A DNA stretch of 34,547 nt, taken from positions 3,388,795 to 3,423,341 of the forward strand of contig CM074810.1 of NCBI GenBank assembly GCA_037447605.1, given 5' to 3'. The stretch's first letter is position 1. Each line of letters begins with the position of its first letter. This stretch comes from Zygnema circumcarinatum. Lineage: Eukaryota; Streptophyta; Zygnematophyceae; Zygnematales; Zygnemataceae. A program made the position numbers and the translations under genes. The notes below the pieces were generated by a model. The model searched no databases. It had not been told where the DNA came from and saw only the letters and a program-made list of their open reading frames with translations. This document shows, one piece after another, positions 1 through 10,400 of the stretch.

Positions 1-460
1 AGGGGGGGAGGGACGGGAGAGGGAGGAAGGGAGAGGGGGAAGGAAAGGAGGTGAGGGACGGGGAGGGGAGAGGATAAGGGAGAGGGGGGGGAAGATGGAG
101 AGGGATGAGAGATAAACAAGAAGGGAGGGGTCAGAGAAGGGGGGGGAGGGAGAAGAGGGAAAGGGAGGGAGAGGGGAGGGGGAGGATGGAAGGGGCGGAC
201 GGGGAGGGGGGGTGCGGAAGAGGAGGGAGAAGAGGAGGGAAGGGAGGGAGACGGAGAGGGGAAGGGGAGAAGGGGGGTGGGGAAGACTAAGGGGGAGGGT
301 GGGGGGTTAAGGGGGGGTAGGGGGGGAGGGAAGTGAGATAGACCAGGGAGGGAGACGGCGATGGAAAGCACATAGTGGGAGAAGAGGCATTAAGAGCAGA
401 GAGAACGAAGAAGGGAAGGGGATGGGAAGAGGAGTGAGGGAAATGGACAGGGAGAGAGAG
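1..460. repeat. Polypurine (GA/GGGA-rich) low-complexity tract
   Basis: The plus strand is almost entirely G and A, with irregular GGGA, GAGA and GGGGG runs and no regular period. No coding exon is seen here. The short open frames are low-complexity. Because the TYW gene begins mid-protein at 819, this tract and the AT-richer stretch 461-818 most likely lie in one of its introns. Confidence 0.8.
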
Positions 461-818
461 CTGCAACAATGTCCTTGCAACGTAGACGCTCACCACACGC
501 AGACGACAAACACGCAGAAATGTATAGATGAAAAACACAAATGACAGTCGATCTGTGTCACACACTGCAAAGAGTACACATGTTTTGTCTGCACTTCATT
601 TAATCTTCATCGATTTGAACAATTGGGCTGCCTATGCTGTAATACCTTCTGAGTGGACATGGTTTCTTGCGATGAAAATTTACACTCCTAATGTTAAACT
701 TGTTTGACGTTTTAACATAAGGACTGTAAAATTTGAAGTCAATTTGTTGAGTATACCGTTATGATGAATTCGTTCTATATTTTAATTCTTCTCTATACCT
801 AACTTGGATCATGTTCAG

Positions 819-3800
819 GGAGGAGACTGGCTATATGTGAGCCATGATCAGTCGGATCCAACGGAAGTTCTGGAAGCGGTGAAACGGAATTATGGTCCGC
901 CACATGGAAAGCTCATTTTTCGATTTGAGCCCTTCATTTTGGCGGTTGAATGTAAAACTGTTGAAGATGCACAACAATTGGTCGGATGCGGGATAGCTTC
1001 CGGGTTTCGAGAATCCGGTACATTCAAAGAATCGTGCTATCTCTTTTCTAATCAGTTTTTTTAATTGTTTATGTGTCGCTATGCCACAAAGCAGTACACC
1101 ATTTCAGGAGAATGGAATAGCGAAATATGTTACAATGGTTGTTGGCTTGGTTGAATTCTTAGAATCTGAAAACAAGGGAAACTCTCACTTCTCTCTTCCT
1201 CTCTAAAGCAGTCAACATCTCGTTGGCATGGGTGTGGTTAGGCAGGTATAACGGGACTTGGAAAGAGAATCATTGTTGCCATTCGATGCTCCATCCGTTT
1301 GGAAGTTCCTATTGGAGAGGAAGGCCAGCTGCTTGTCCCGCACAATTACATCCTTTACTTGGTGGAGGAAGCGAATAAAAAGATGCGGGAAAATCACAAA
1401 CGAATAGACCTTTTCCTGGCCAATTTTACATCTCAGGTGCGGAGTCTCAGTATTTCAGGGTTACTATTCTATCCTCCCTTTCCGTTTCCCGTTCCGTTTC
1501 GTTCTTAGATGAAAACAGGTCGAACCGGGCGAAGAAATTGAATGCCACTGCCATGACAGACAGATTTGCAGCTTTCCCAGCTTTGAGGTCAGTTCTAAAG
1601 AAAGTTTATGGATTGATCTCAGAGATTTAGAATTGGTCTTGATTCTTCCTATGGGCTGCTATGATTGCTCATTGCATGTCCTGCTCCTTGCAGGGAATGG
1701 TTAAAGCTGCGAGTGAAGGCGGAGCAGGAGCTGAGAGACAAGTTGAGGGAGAGAAGGGGGAGGCTGATTCTGAAGTGAGTAGACCGAAAAGGAAAACCCC
1801 AAAGAATCCTGGAAAATCTAAGCGTTTTGGCTCCAATGCGACGCAGGAGAAAGCAACAGAAAATGTAAAATTTCAAGAAGATGGTCCTTCCAAAAGTAGT
1901 GATCAGGGAGAGGTTAGCATAGCCATGGATGGGAGCTTGAAGGCAGACCAAATAAAGCATCGCCAGGTGGCAGTTTTGCGCAGAATTCAACTCCTGGAGA
2001 AGAGGTTGGGGATGGCATGGGGTTCTGGAAGGGTCCGAGAAACATCGACGACGGGGCTGGAAAGAAATTTCTTCCAAAACAAAGACTTACAAAGGGAGAA
2101 TTTGTCCCACAAAAGCCCCATCTCTGCAGAGGAGCTGAATTTTTTCGGCCTGCCCGAAGCCACTCTCCTGCGGTGGGGTCATCAGGGAGTGGTCGCATCT
2201 CTGCCCGGGAAACTCGCATCTAGGCCGTCCATTCTTATCTTTGGAGGATATGGAGGGCCAGGATTGCAAGTTCGCCTGAATGATGTTGTTGAGGTTGACC
2301 CTTTAGAAGGAGTGATGCGAATTTTGCAAGTTAGAGGCTCCCCTCCGAGCCCTCGACTGGGGCATTCTTGCTGCATAGTGGGGAGTTTTCTCGTAGTAAT
2401 TGGAGGGAGGGAGGGGCCCAAAAGCCCCTTAGGAGATGTTCATATATTGGACCTTCAGACTATGCATTGGAGCCCTTTGACGACATCTGGGTCAGCTTTT
2501 ATTCCGAGGTAAGCCCTTCAGACATCTCTCTCTCCTCTCTCTCGCCCTCCCTCGCTCTCTCTCACCGGTTTTCTTCACTTGGGTTTGTCCAGCAGGGGGG
2601 GTATTCTCTCCCTTCTGTTAGTTGCAGCTCTTAGACATTCAATTCTTGGATTATTATTTGCAGGTTCCGCCATGCAGCATCTGCAATCGGCCAGAAAATA
2701 TATGTTTTTGGAGGGTTAGGGGGCGAATTGAACCTTCCCTTGACAAGCATGCAAGTTTTGGACTTAGGTTCAAAGCAATGGTCGGATCCTTTTGAAGCAA
2801 AGGGAGAGGATGCTCCGACAGCTCGACATTCTCATGCAATGGTGTCAATAAAAGAGCAAATATTTCTCTATGGGGGTTTAGATGAAAGGTCCCTTTTTGG
2901 AGAACTTCTCATTCTCAATAGCAGAACCCTAATTTGGGAGAAGAAGAGGCTAATAGGGGATCTCCCAGTAGCAAGATTTTCTCACTCTATGATTGAGCGA
3001 GACGGGCAGCTTGTAATTTTTGGGGGCTGCCCTGTTACGAGGCAGACCGGGAGTCTTTTTCTGGTGAATTCAAAGACTGGGCAATGTAGCCGGTATGATG
3101 TAAAACTTCCCAAAGGGGTTCTCCCTGTACGCCATATATCTGCTATAGTTGGAAGCAAATTTTTCGTTTTGGGTGGAGGGGCGTTCTGCTATGCATTTGG
3201 TTCCGTTTTCAGTCGACCGTTTTGTTTTGACATAGAAGGGCTTCTCAGTTCTGGGAGTGAAAAACTTGAAGAGCAGGAAGGTTCACAGACTTCACAGGTT
3301 TGTACGGAAACGGAACGGAATGGAGTTACATGTCAGTTTGATGATGTAGAGAAGCGGTCAAGATGGGTCCTTGTTGTAGCCAGAGCTAAAGGGAAGGAGA
3401 GAAAAGAAGAGCTTAAATCTCGAGAGTGGCTCGACTCAGAGAGAGAAATCACTCTCCTCAATGAGGGAGCCAAAATAGCTTTCCCCCTCTCTGAATCTGC
3501 TGCCGCAGCCTTAAAGTCTAAATGTCTCGGAGGGGATGAAATCGGGAGTGTGAGAGAGAGGGAGAAAGTGAGAGAAGGTCTTTGGGAGGATAGTGAGCTT
3601 CTAAAAATGGATCTTCCTTCTTCGAAAGGGAAAAAAAAAGGACCCCATGAAGCTCTCCAAGCTGCTGTAGCTCAGCTTCTAGAGGAGAGGAAGCTTCCTG
3701 GAAAGTTCTTAGCAGAAGTACCCACAAGGTACTTCCTCCTCCCCTTTCTTATCCTCCCAAAAAAGATGTGCTTGTAGTCCATTGGTGTCTGTATTGTATT

Positions 3801-6381
3801 GTCTGTGTTTGTGTCGGTATTGTATTGTATTGTACTGTCACAAGTCTCTGTTCTGTCTGTATTGTCTGTATTGTATTGTATTGTCTGTATTGTCCATTGG
3901 TTTCTAGCGATTTGTGGCTGTTAAAGCTTGCTTTCTAGGGGAGGCTAGATTAGTCTAAATTTGCTAGGGTTGTAGGAATCTTAAGATTTTTTGAGTTTTT
4001 AGGTCTCTTGGATTGGGGTTTTGTCGTTTAGCCCGGCAGGTGGGAGCGCTTGGAAGACATGGTGATCCTTCCGGCGGGGTCTTTGGAGTCTGCCACGTGG
4101 CAGTCTCTGGGGGAGTCTCTCTGGGCTGCCATTGGAGGAGCGCTCTGCGCCAATAGGGTCGCTCGACAGGTGACAGAAATCTCTCCCTTTGGAATGACGC
4201 CTGTTGCAGTCGAAAAAGGCAGAAAAGAGTGAGGGAGAAAGAGGGGGGGGGGAGGAGGAGGGAGGGGGAAGGTGAGAGGGAGCGAGAGGGGGGGTTAAGG
4301 GGGTTGAGAAGAGAAGGAGAGGGAGAGGGAGAAGGAGAGGGAGAAGGAGATGGAGGGTAAGAGAGCGAGAGAGGGAGATCGAGGGGGACGGGGGAAGGGA
4401 AGAAAGAGGGGGGGAGAGTGGGGGAGAGAGAGAGGGAGAGATGGAGAGAGGAGAGATGGGAGAGTGGGAAGGGGGGGAAGGGGGAGAGTGGGAAGGGGGA
4501 GAGTGGGAAGGGGGGAAAGGGGGAGAGTGGGAAGGGGGAGAGTGAGAATGGGGGGAAGGGACGGACGGGAGGAGGACGGGAGAGGGAAGAGGGCGAGGGG
4601 GGCGAGGCGGAGCCAGGTGGGAGAGAGTGAGAGAGAGTGAGAGAGAGAGTGAGAGAGAGAGAGTGAGTGAGAGAGAGAGAGAACGTGAGAGAGTGCAATA
4701 ATGATGAGAAGAAAACCCTGTCTCTGCAGGCCCCCGTGGCAGCCACGGGAACGCGAGATAGTCAACTGCAGTTACTGAGAGGGGGCAGCACATGGGTCCG
4801 CCATCGAGAGAACGGAATTTTGTATTGTTTCGATGCTGCCCGCTGCATCTTTTCATCGGGAAATGTTTCGGAAAAGCTTCGGGTTGCCTCGTTTCCCTGT
4901 AACGGGGAGACTGTTGTGGACCTTTTTGCCGGCATCGGATATTTCACGCTGCCCTATATACTCAAGTAAGCGTCGAACGGGCAGCTGAATTTTTTTTTTT
5001 CGTTTTGACTCAAGGGATAGGTGTCAGAGATGACGATGTACATGTTTTGGGCTTTTGAACCCGGGTTAGGGTTAGGGTTAGGGTTAGGGTTAGGGTTGGG
5101 GTTGGGGTTGGGGTTGGAGTTAGGGTTAGGGTTAGAGTTGGGGTTGGGGTTGGAGTTAGGGTTAGGGTTAGGGTTAGGGGTTGGGGTTGGAGTTAGGGTT
5201 AGGGTTAGGGTTAGGGTTAGGGTTAGGGTTTGAAGACTTGAGTCGGCTCCCATTTTCGAGGAATTTTATGGAACTTCAAAGGAAACTGAGTTGAAGGGGT
5301 AGGGGAGGCTCAGAGCAAATGCGCAGAAGGTGTTCGCATGTGAATGGAATCCGTACGCAGTAACGGCTCTCCGTTACAGCTTAACGGCGAACGGAATTGA
5401 AGATCGCTGCTGTGTGCTGGAAGGAGATAACCGCCTAACGGCTCCGCAGGTAAAAAAAACTAAGGGAAAAAAAACTTTGAAATAAATCATACGTTGGTCA
5501 CATTGACCCAAGTCGTAATCTCCTGTGTATGCTACACGCCCTAATGAACCCTAAAAGCTGAACCCTTGAAAACCCTATTCAAGTTTATTCAAGTTTAGTT
5601 TAGTTTATCTTGAAAACCCTATTTTTTTTTTACGTTTCATTTATTTTTGGCTTCCTGCAGGGTGTTGCTGACAGAGTCAATTTGGGTCTCTTGCCATCCA
5701 GCGAGGCCAGCTGGCACGTTGCGATTCGTGCTCTCAAGTGAGTTGGCTTTCCATGTGAGCAGTTCAAATTCTCAAAATGACTACGGCGTCTCTCAATCTG
5801 TGCTGTTCTGGAACTGAACGGAACGGAACGGGGGTTCCATGTGCAGGAGGAGGGGAGGGATGCTCCATGTCCATGGTCTTGCAGTTGACCGTGAGGAGCG
5901 ACAGTGGGTGGACGGAACTGTGGAGAAGCTGCAGCTGCTCGCTGTTGAAGCAGGTGAGGCTCTACCAGGGGAGGGAGGGAGGGAGAGAGAGGGAGAGAGG
6001 AGAGAGAGAGGGAGGGGAGGGGGAGAGTTCCACCCGGGTTTTAGTAGGGTTCTAATGGACGGCTATATTCCTTCTATGATGGGATTGGCTCATGAATCAC
6101 TCACTAAGGGTTAGGGTTCAGGGTCTTCAGCTGGGCAAAGATGGAGACACTCGTTCTATGCTAATTCATTGCACAGTTGCAGTTGCAGTTTCAGTTTCAG
6201 TTGGTTTGATTCTCAGTCGGCCCCGTTGTGCTGAGCAGGCATGGCATGGAAAGTCGAACTTTCACACTTGGAGCGGGTCAAGTGGTACGCGCCGCACGTG
6301 CGGCATCTTGTGGCGGACATTCGATGTCGGGAAGTGCCTAATGAGGCGACGGACGGCGATGCCGATTGCTTGTGGCGGTGA
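819..6381 (+). CDS. TYW2/3/4: tRNA wybutosine-synthesizing protein 2/3/4 (TYW3-kelch-TYW2 fusion), 5' partial
   Basis: Visible exons: 819-1017, 1246-1436, 1519-1587, 1694-2508, 2664-3728, 4040-4169, 4730-4965, 5314-5449, 5661-5737, 5847-5953 and 6239-6381 (TGA). All junctions are GT-AG with matching phases, giving 1055 residues; the start lies left of the window. The order is that of Arabidopsis At4g04670. First comes the C-terminal part of TYW3 (GFRESG, VAIRCSIRLEVPIG), then five or six kelch blades (FGG, GGR, VFGGL, YGGL, IFGGCP), then a Met10/TYW2 transferase. The TYW2 part shows the SAM-binding motif DLFAGIGYFTLPY, acidic ACEWNP, LEGDNR, DRVNLGLLPSS, and a closing VKWYAPHVRHLVADIRCR. By family knowledge it adds the aminocarboxypropyl group and methylates wyosine intermediates at G37 of tRNA-Phe in the cytosol. 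No TYW4 methyltransferase (LCM) domain is present, as in other plant fusions. A 14-residue tail follows the usual end. The small third exon is the least certain. Confidence 0.95.
3780..3900. repeat. TGTATTG-rich imperfect tandem repeat
   Basis: Repeated TGTATTG and TGTCTGT units sit in the intron between TYW gene exons 2664-3728 and 4040-4169. No coding signal is seen. Confidence 0.6.
4226..4690. repeat. Polypurine tract in TYW gene intron
   Basis: GA-rich sequence fills most of the intron 4170-4729. It includes GGGAAGGGGGAGAGT-like units repeated several times near 4465-4545 and GAGAGAGT units near 4620-4690. Long frames on both strands are low-complexity and not genes. Confidence 0.8.
5060..5228 (+). 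repeat. Interstitial telomere-like array (TTAGGG with TTGGGG variants)
   Basis: About 170 bases of TTAGGG units, interspersed with TTGGGG and GGAGTTAGGG variants, lie inside the intron 4966-5313 of the TYW gene. The G-rich strand is the sense strand. The unit is the six-base type, not the plant seven-base TTTAGGG and not the nine-base unit seen later in this window. Confidence 0.9.
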
Positions 6382-7110
6382 TGATGGTGATGGGGATGAT
6401 GATGGCCATGGTTCAATCGAAGGGGTATGTTATGTTCCACATGCTGCTTTTGTCCATGTACATTTGATGGCCTCGCCATCGTGAGATCAATGCCATTTTT
6501 CATGCCCTCAAAAAAAGCTTTGGCACGCTTTCAAACTTGTATGTGATGGACTGTTCCAGTGCAGAACTCCCAACACATGTACCAAACCTCGATCACATTT
6601 GGAACCCTCAACATGAATTAATCGTGACCAGTCGTGTCAACAAGAGAGCTATTTGAAATCCGACGCGGCTCAAAGACAACGGAAGTTTCACATCGTTCAC
6701 ACGTGTGACTTCTAATTAGTTGTGCATATCAAACTTCATGATGTCATCCTGGTTAACATAACTTTCCAGGTTTCCCTTCACAAGTAAATAACCGTACTTT
6801 ATGCAATATAGTAAATATAATTATTTTTAAGATAAAAAAAGACAATTGTACGCACACTGCGCAAACATACAAACCCTAAAAAATTCTGAAAATCAGAAGG
6901 AAACCGAAAGCCCGTAAACGAAAAACCGAAAAGCTGAAAAGCGAGAACCATGAATCTGAAAATCGACCCTCTGAATTTTCACGAAATCGGTATCGATGAG
7001 GTCTGTACTACCATTAATTTGAACAATCGAACTTCAACTCTGAAAACCCCACTGCCTTGTAACCCTATGACCCTGAACCCTGAACCCTGACGACTTGCCG
7101 TACGCCAAAC
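6382..7110. other. Convergent spacer between the TYW and LRR genes
   Basis: The stop codons of two facing genes are separated by about 730 bases. The stretch holds a single arm (6433-6497) of the dispersed inverted-repeat family also found at 13667-13894, then AT-rich sequence with CCCTAAA-like motifs near 6875-7085. No further gene is seen. Both 3' UTRs must lie here. Confidence 0.6.
6433..6497 (+). repeat. Solo arm of dispersed foldback/MITE-like family
   Basis: It shares the core CATGCTGC..TTGTCCATGTACATTTGATGG, followed by GCCATCGTGAG.TCAATGCCA, with the left arm of the inverted repeat at 13667-13894. It lies just downstream of the TYW gene stop, probably in its 3' UTR. No facing arm is visible nearby. 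Confidence 0.75.
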
Positions 7111-7426
7111 TCAAGGAGGCGGAGGAGGCGGCGCGTTTCCTGCGAACAAATAACGAAAGCAAAATGTCGGCGACAAAACGACAGAGTAGGCAGTTCCGAA
7201 AAAGATCAGGGTTTGCGGTTTCAGGGTTTGGGTGCGTGCAAGGGAGAGAGGGAGGGAGCGAGGGAGCGAGGGAGCGAGGGAGGGAGAGAGAGAGGGAGGG
7301 AGAGGGAAGGGAGAGAATGTGGAGAAAGAGGGGGGCAAGGAGGGGAGAAAGAGAGAGAGAGAGAAAGTGAGAGAGAGAAAGAGAAAGAGAGAGAGTGGAG
7401 GGGAAGATAGAAAAGGACAAGGAGGG

Positions 7427-7493
<67 letters not shown>

Positions 7494-10400
7494 CCAGCCT
7501 ACCGCGAATGCATGTGAACTTGTTCGCAAATGTGTAGTAGCCCTTCTTGCATGCGCATGTCGGCCCCTTCGCGCCGCCGGGCATGCATACTCCGTACGGC
7601 CCGCACGGCCCTCCGGGCTGCGTGGCATTGCAGAAAGCTTTGCACCTCTGATCCACTTCCGTGCTGTTTCCAAACACGCAGTTTCCACTCGCAGAAACTA
7701 CGGAGGGACCTCCATTAATATAAGTGAAATAGTTGTTTGAAAGGTCAAAGATGGAGCCACCGTCAGAGCCGGTGATTATGACTTCTCCAGATAAGTAGTT
7801 GTTGTTAAGGAGTCTGCACCTCACAATGTGGTAAACTCTTTGTCCAATTCAGGTTTTCTGCCTCAAAATGTGGGGGAGGCAATGGGTATTCAGAAAGGAT
7901 CTTAAGCACAGAACACATGTGAAGGTCATATTGGAGTAGAAGCAAGCAAAGGATTAAAAAACCTAATTTGAATGTTAATCCTTTACAGACCATTACAACA
8001 TAGAACCTCGTAAAAGAATAGAAGGTTTTTGAAGAAGGTAAACACATGTCATACATCTGACAAGCTTGCAAGAGTTTGAAGGCAGGAATGTATAAGGGGG
8101 CAAGGTCTTTCAATCTTCAGGGTGAAACATGTAAAATGAATCGTGTCAGTTTTGGACTTTTCAAAAGTTAACCCTAAACCCGGGTTGAAAGCTGATTATG
8201 TAATTTGAATCCGCAACCACAAGATATGGAGATTTTAGGGTTTACAAACGTCCATGGACGAACTTACAGAACATAAATGTATGATGCCAATATCGGCACT
8301 CTTCCGAACAATTGGTTGTTATACAAGAGGCTGCAGGCAACATGGGAATGAATGAACCACAGTTAAGAGAGTCAATGCGGAGGAAAAAGGAGGGAAATAG
8401 GGAGAGGGGAAGATAGGGAGAGGGAGAGAAAGAAAGAGAGAGAGAGGGGGAGAAAGGGCAGTTGTGTTCCTCCTTCTCATCAAATAATTACTTTCACTGC
8501 TGCTACTGCTTTCATGAACCTTCAAAGACGACAGTCTGGAATTCAGTTTCAGTTCCAGTTTCAGTAAGAACAGGCGTCTGTGTTGTTGCCAAACTCACAT
8601 AACTGGTCCCTTGAAAACCCACTCTGGAATTGTGCCAGTCAATTCGTTACTGTTCAAAACCCTATACACATACAGAACCCCCCTCCCACCGTATAGAACG
8701 AGACAAAAGTTTAGATTTAAGTACCCCTCCACAAACAAGATGCAATGTGATTTAGCCATAGACGCAAGAACGGCTAGTTTTCAATCAAAATAAGAAATAA
8801 GAAAGTAGGTCAAAGTCAGTCAACTTCAAGTTAACAGCCTTTCTGGGGATAAAACGATGTTTCCTAGTTACTCATCTGAAGTACTGAACCTAATTCAAGC
8901 TTCAAATCCTTAGTGAGAACGATCTTATAACTCCGTTAAATTTCAAAAGTCGTCCAGGGTAGAGCTAGCCCTAATGCATACACAACACGGAAACATGAAA
9001 GAGCCAAAAAAAAATCAAAGGGGTGCCTTGAGAGGAGCAGTGTACAAGGCAGAAAGATATGGCAGCTTGGCGGATCGGTTGGGAATTTTTCCGCTCAGTT
9101 GGTTGTATTGCAGAATTCTGCAACAAGTTTCCCATTTTGAGGTCATTTCCAGTGAGTCATAGCCGGTAAAGAGAGCGAGAGTGGGAGGGACGGAGCGAGC
9201 AAGACAGAGAGAGAGACGGCGAAGGGGGGGACGGAGAGTGAGAGTGAGGGAAGCAAAGGAGAAGGGAGGAAGTGGGAGTGCGAAAGGGAGGGATGGGGGA
9301 GAGTGACAGTGAGCGAGCGATATAGTGAGAGTGAGAAAGCGAAAGAGGGAGACGGAGGGAAGGAGCGGGCGAGAGGGAGGGAGGGAGAGAGGCAGCAGGA
9401 AGGATGGCGGTAGAGTGAGAGCAAGAGACCGCGAAACAGAGAGAGGGAGCAAGAGAGAGAACGAGTGAAAGAGAGAGGGAGAGAGAATATCTCCAAGCAT
9501 CACACAACCTTGGCAATAACCACAAGAAGCTGTTGCATGTTTCAGATAACAGACTCAGTGACTGGCAAGCGCATTAGAAACGGTAGATGAGAGTACAAAG
9601 TAATGACTCACAGCCATGTTATGTTTGGCAAACTCCCAATGCTCGAAGGAATTCCACCGCGCAACTTATTGGTGCCCAGGTCTCTGCAAGAGTTCCAACA
9701 CATGAATCACATGGTGGTGCTGCTTGAACTCTAATGCACGGAACGTACCCTTACTTGCTCAGCGAGTCCGAATGCGGCGAAAGTAGTGGAGTGATTAGAA
9801 ACGTCAAGATTAGATTTGTAGGAGTTTAATATTTTTTAAGATCTTTCATTTCTTTTCATTCATTGTGAACGTTGACGGGTTCAAAATTTAAGAAAAGCAT
9901 GACAGTCGGTATAAAGAAAATCGCTCTTACAAGACCCGCAGCTTCTTCAGGTTTCCGAGCCCTTCCGGAATCTTCCCTTGCAGTGCGCAGTTGTCGCAGG
10001 CCCTGTCACGTCACACGTCACGTCACGTCACGACATATCACGTCACTCCCAGTCACGTTATGCGTCGTCCCATCCACATACATCCGCCGTCACGTCACGT
10101 CATATCATGTCACGTTACGTCACGTCACGTTACACGAGCAGACGGGCGGAGGGCGACGCGATACGGGGACGGAGAGCGCTGAAAAGGACGCAACTGGAAA
10201 CTGAGATCATGGACCGGACCGGCCGTGATGTGGAACTGGCAGAGGGAGGATGGAACCACGTACAGGACCTCGAGCTGTGTCGCCATCCCGAGGCTGTCCG
10301 GCAGACCGCCGGCAGAGAACGTGTTGAAGCTCAGGTCGCTGCACCATGCATGCACATGCACATGCACATGCACATGCATGTGCATGGATGAATGAGTGGT

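Noticed and set aside
3964-4856. Minus-strand frames of 260 and 285 codons
   Set aside because: They are antisense to TYW gene exons and run through the purine tract of an intron. No domain is seen, and the plus strand is clearly coding.
4954-5253. Frames encoding Leu-Gly or Asn-Pro dipeptide repeats
   Set aside because: Translation of the telomere-like array in an intron.
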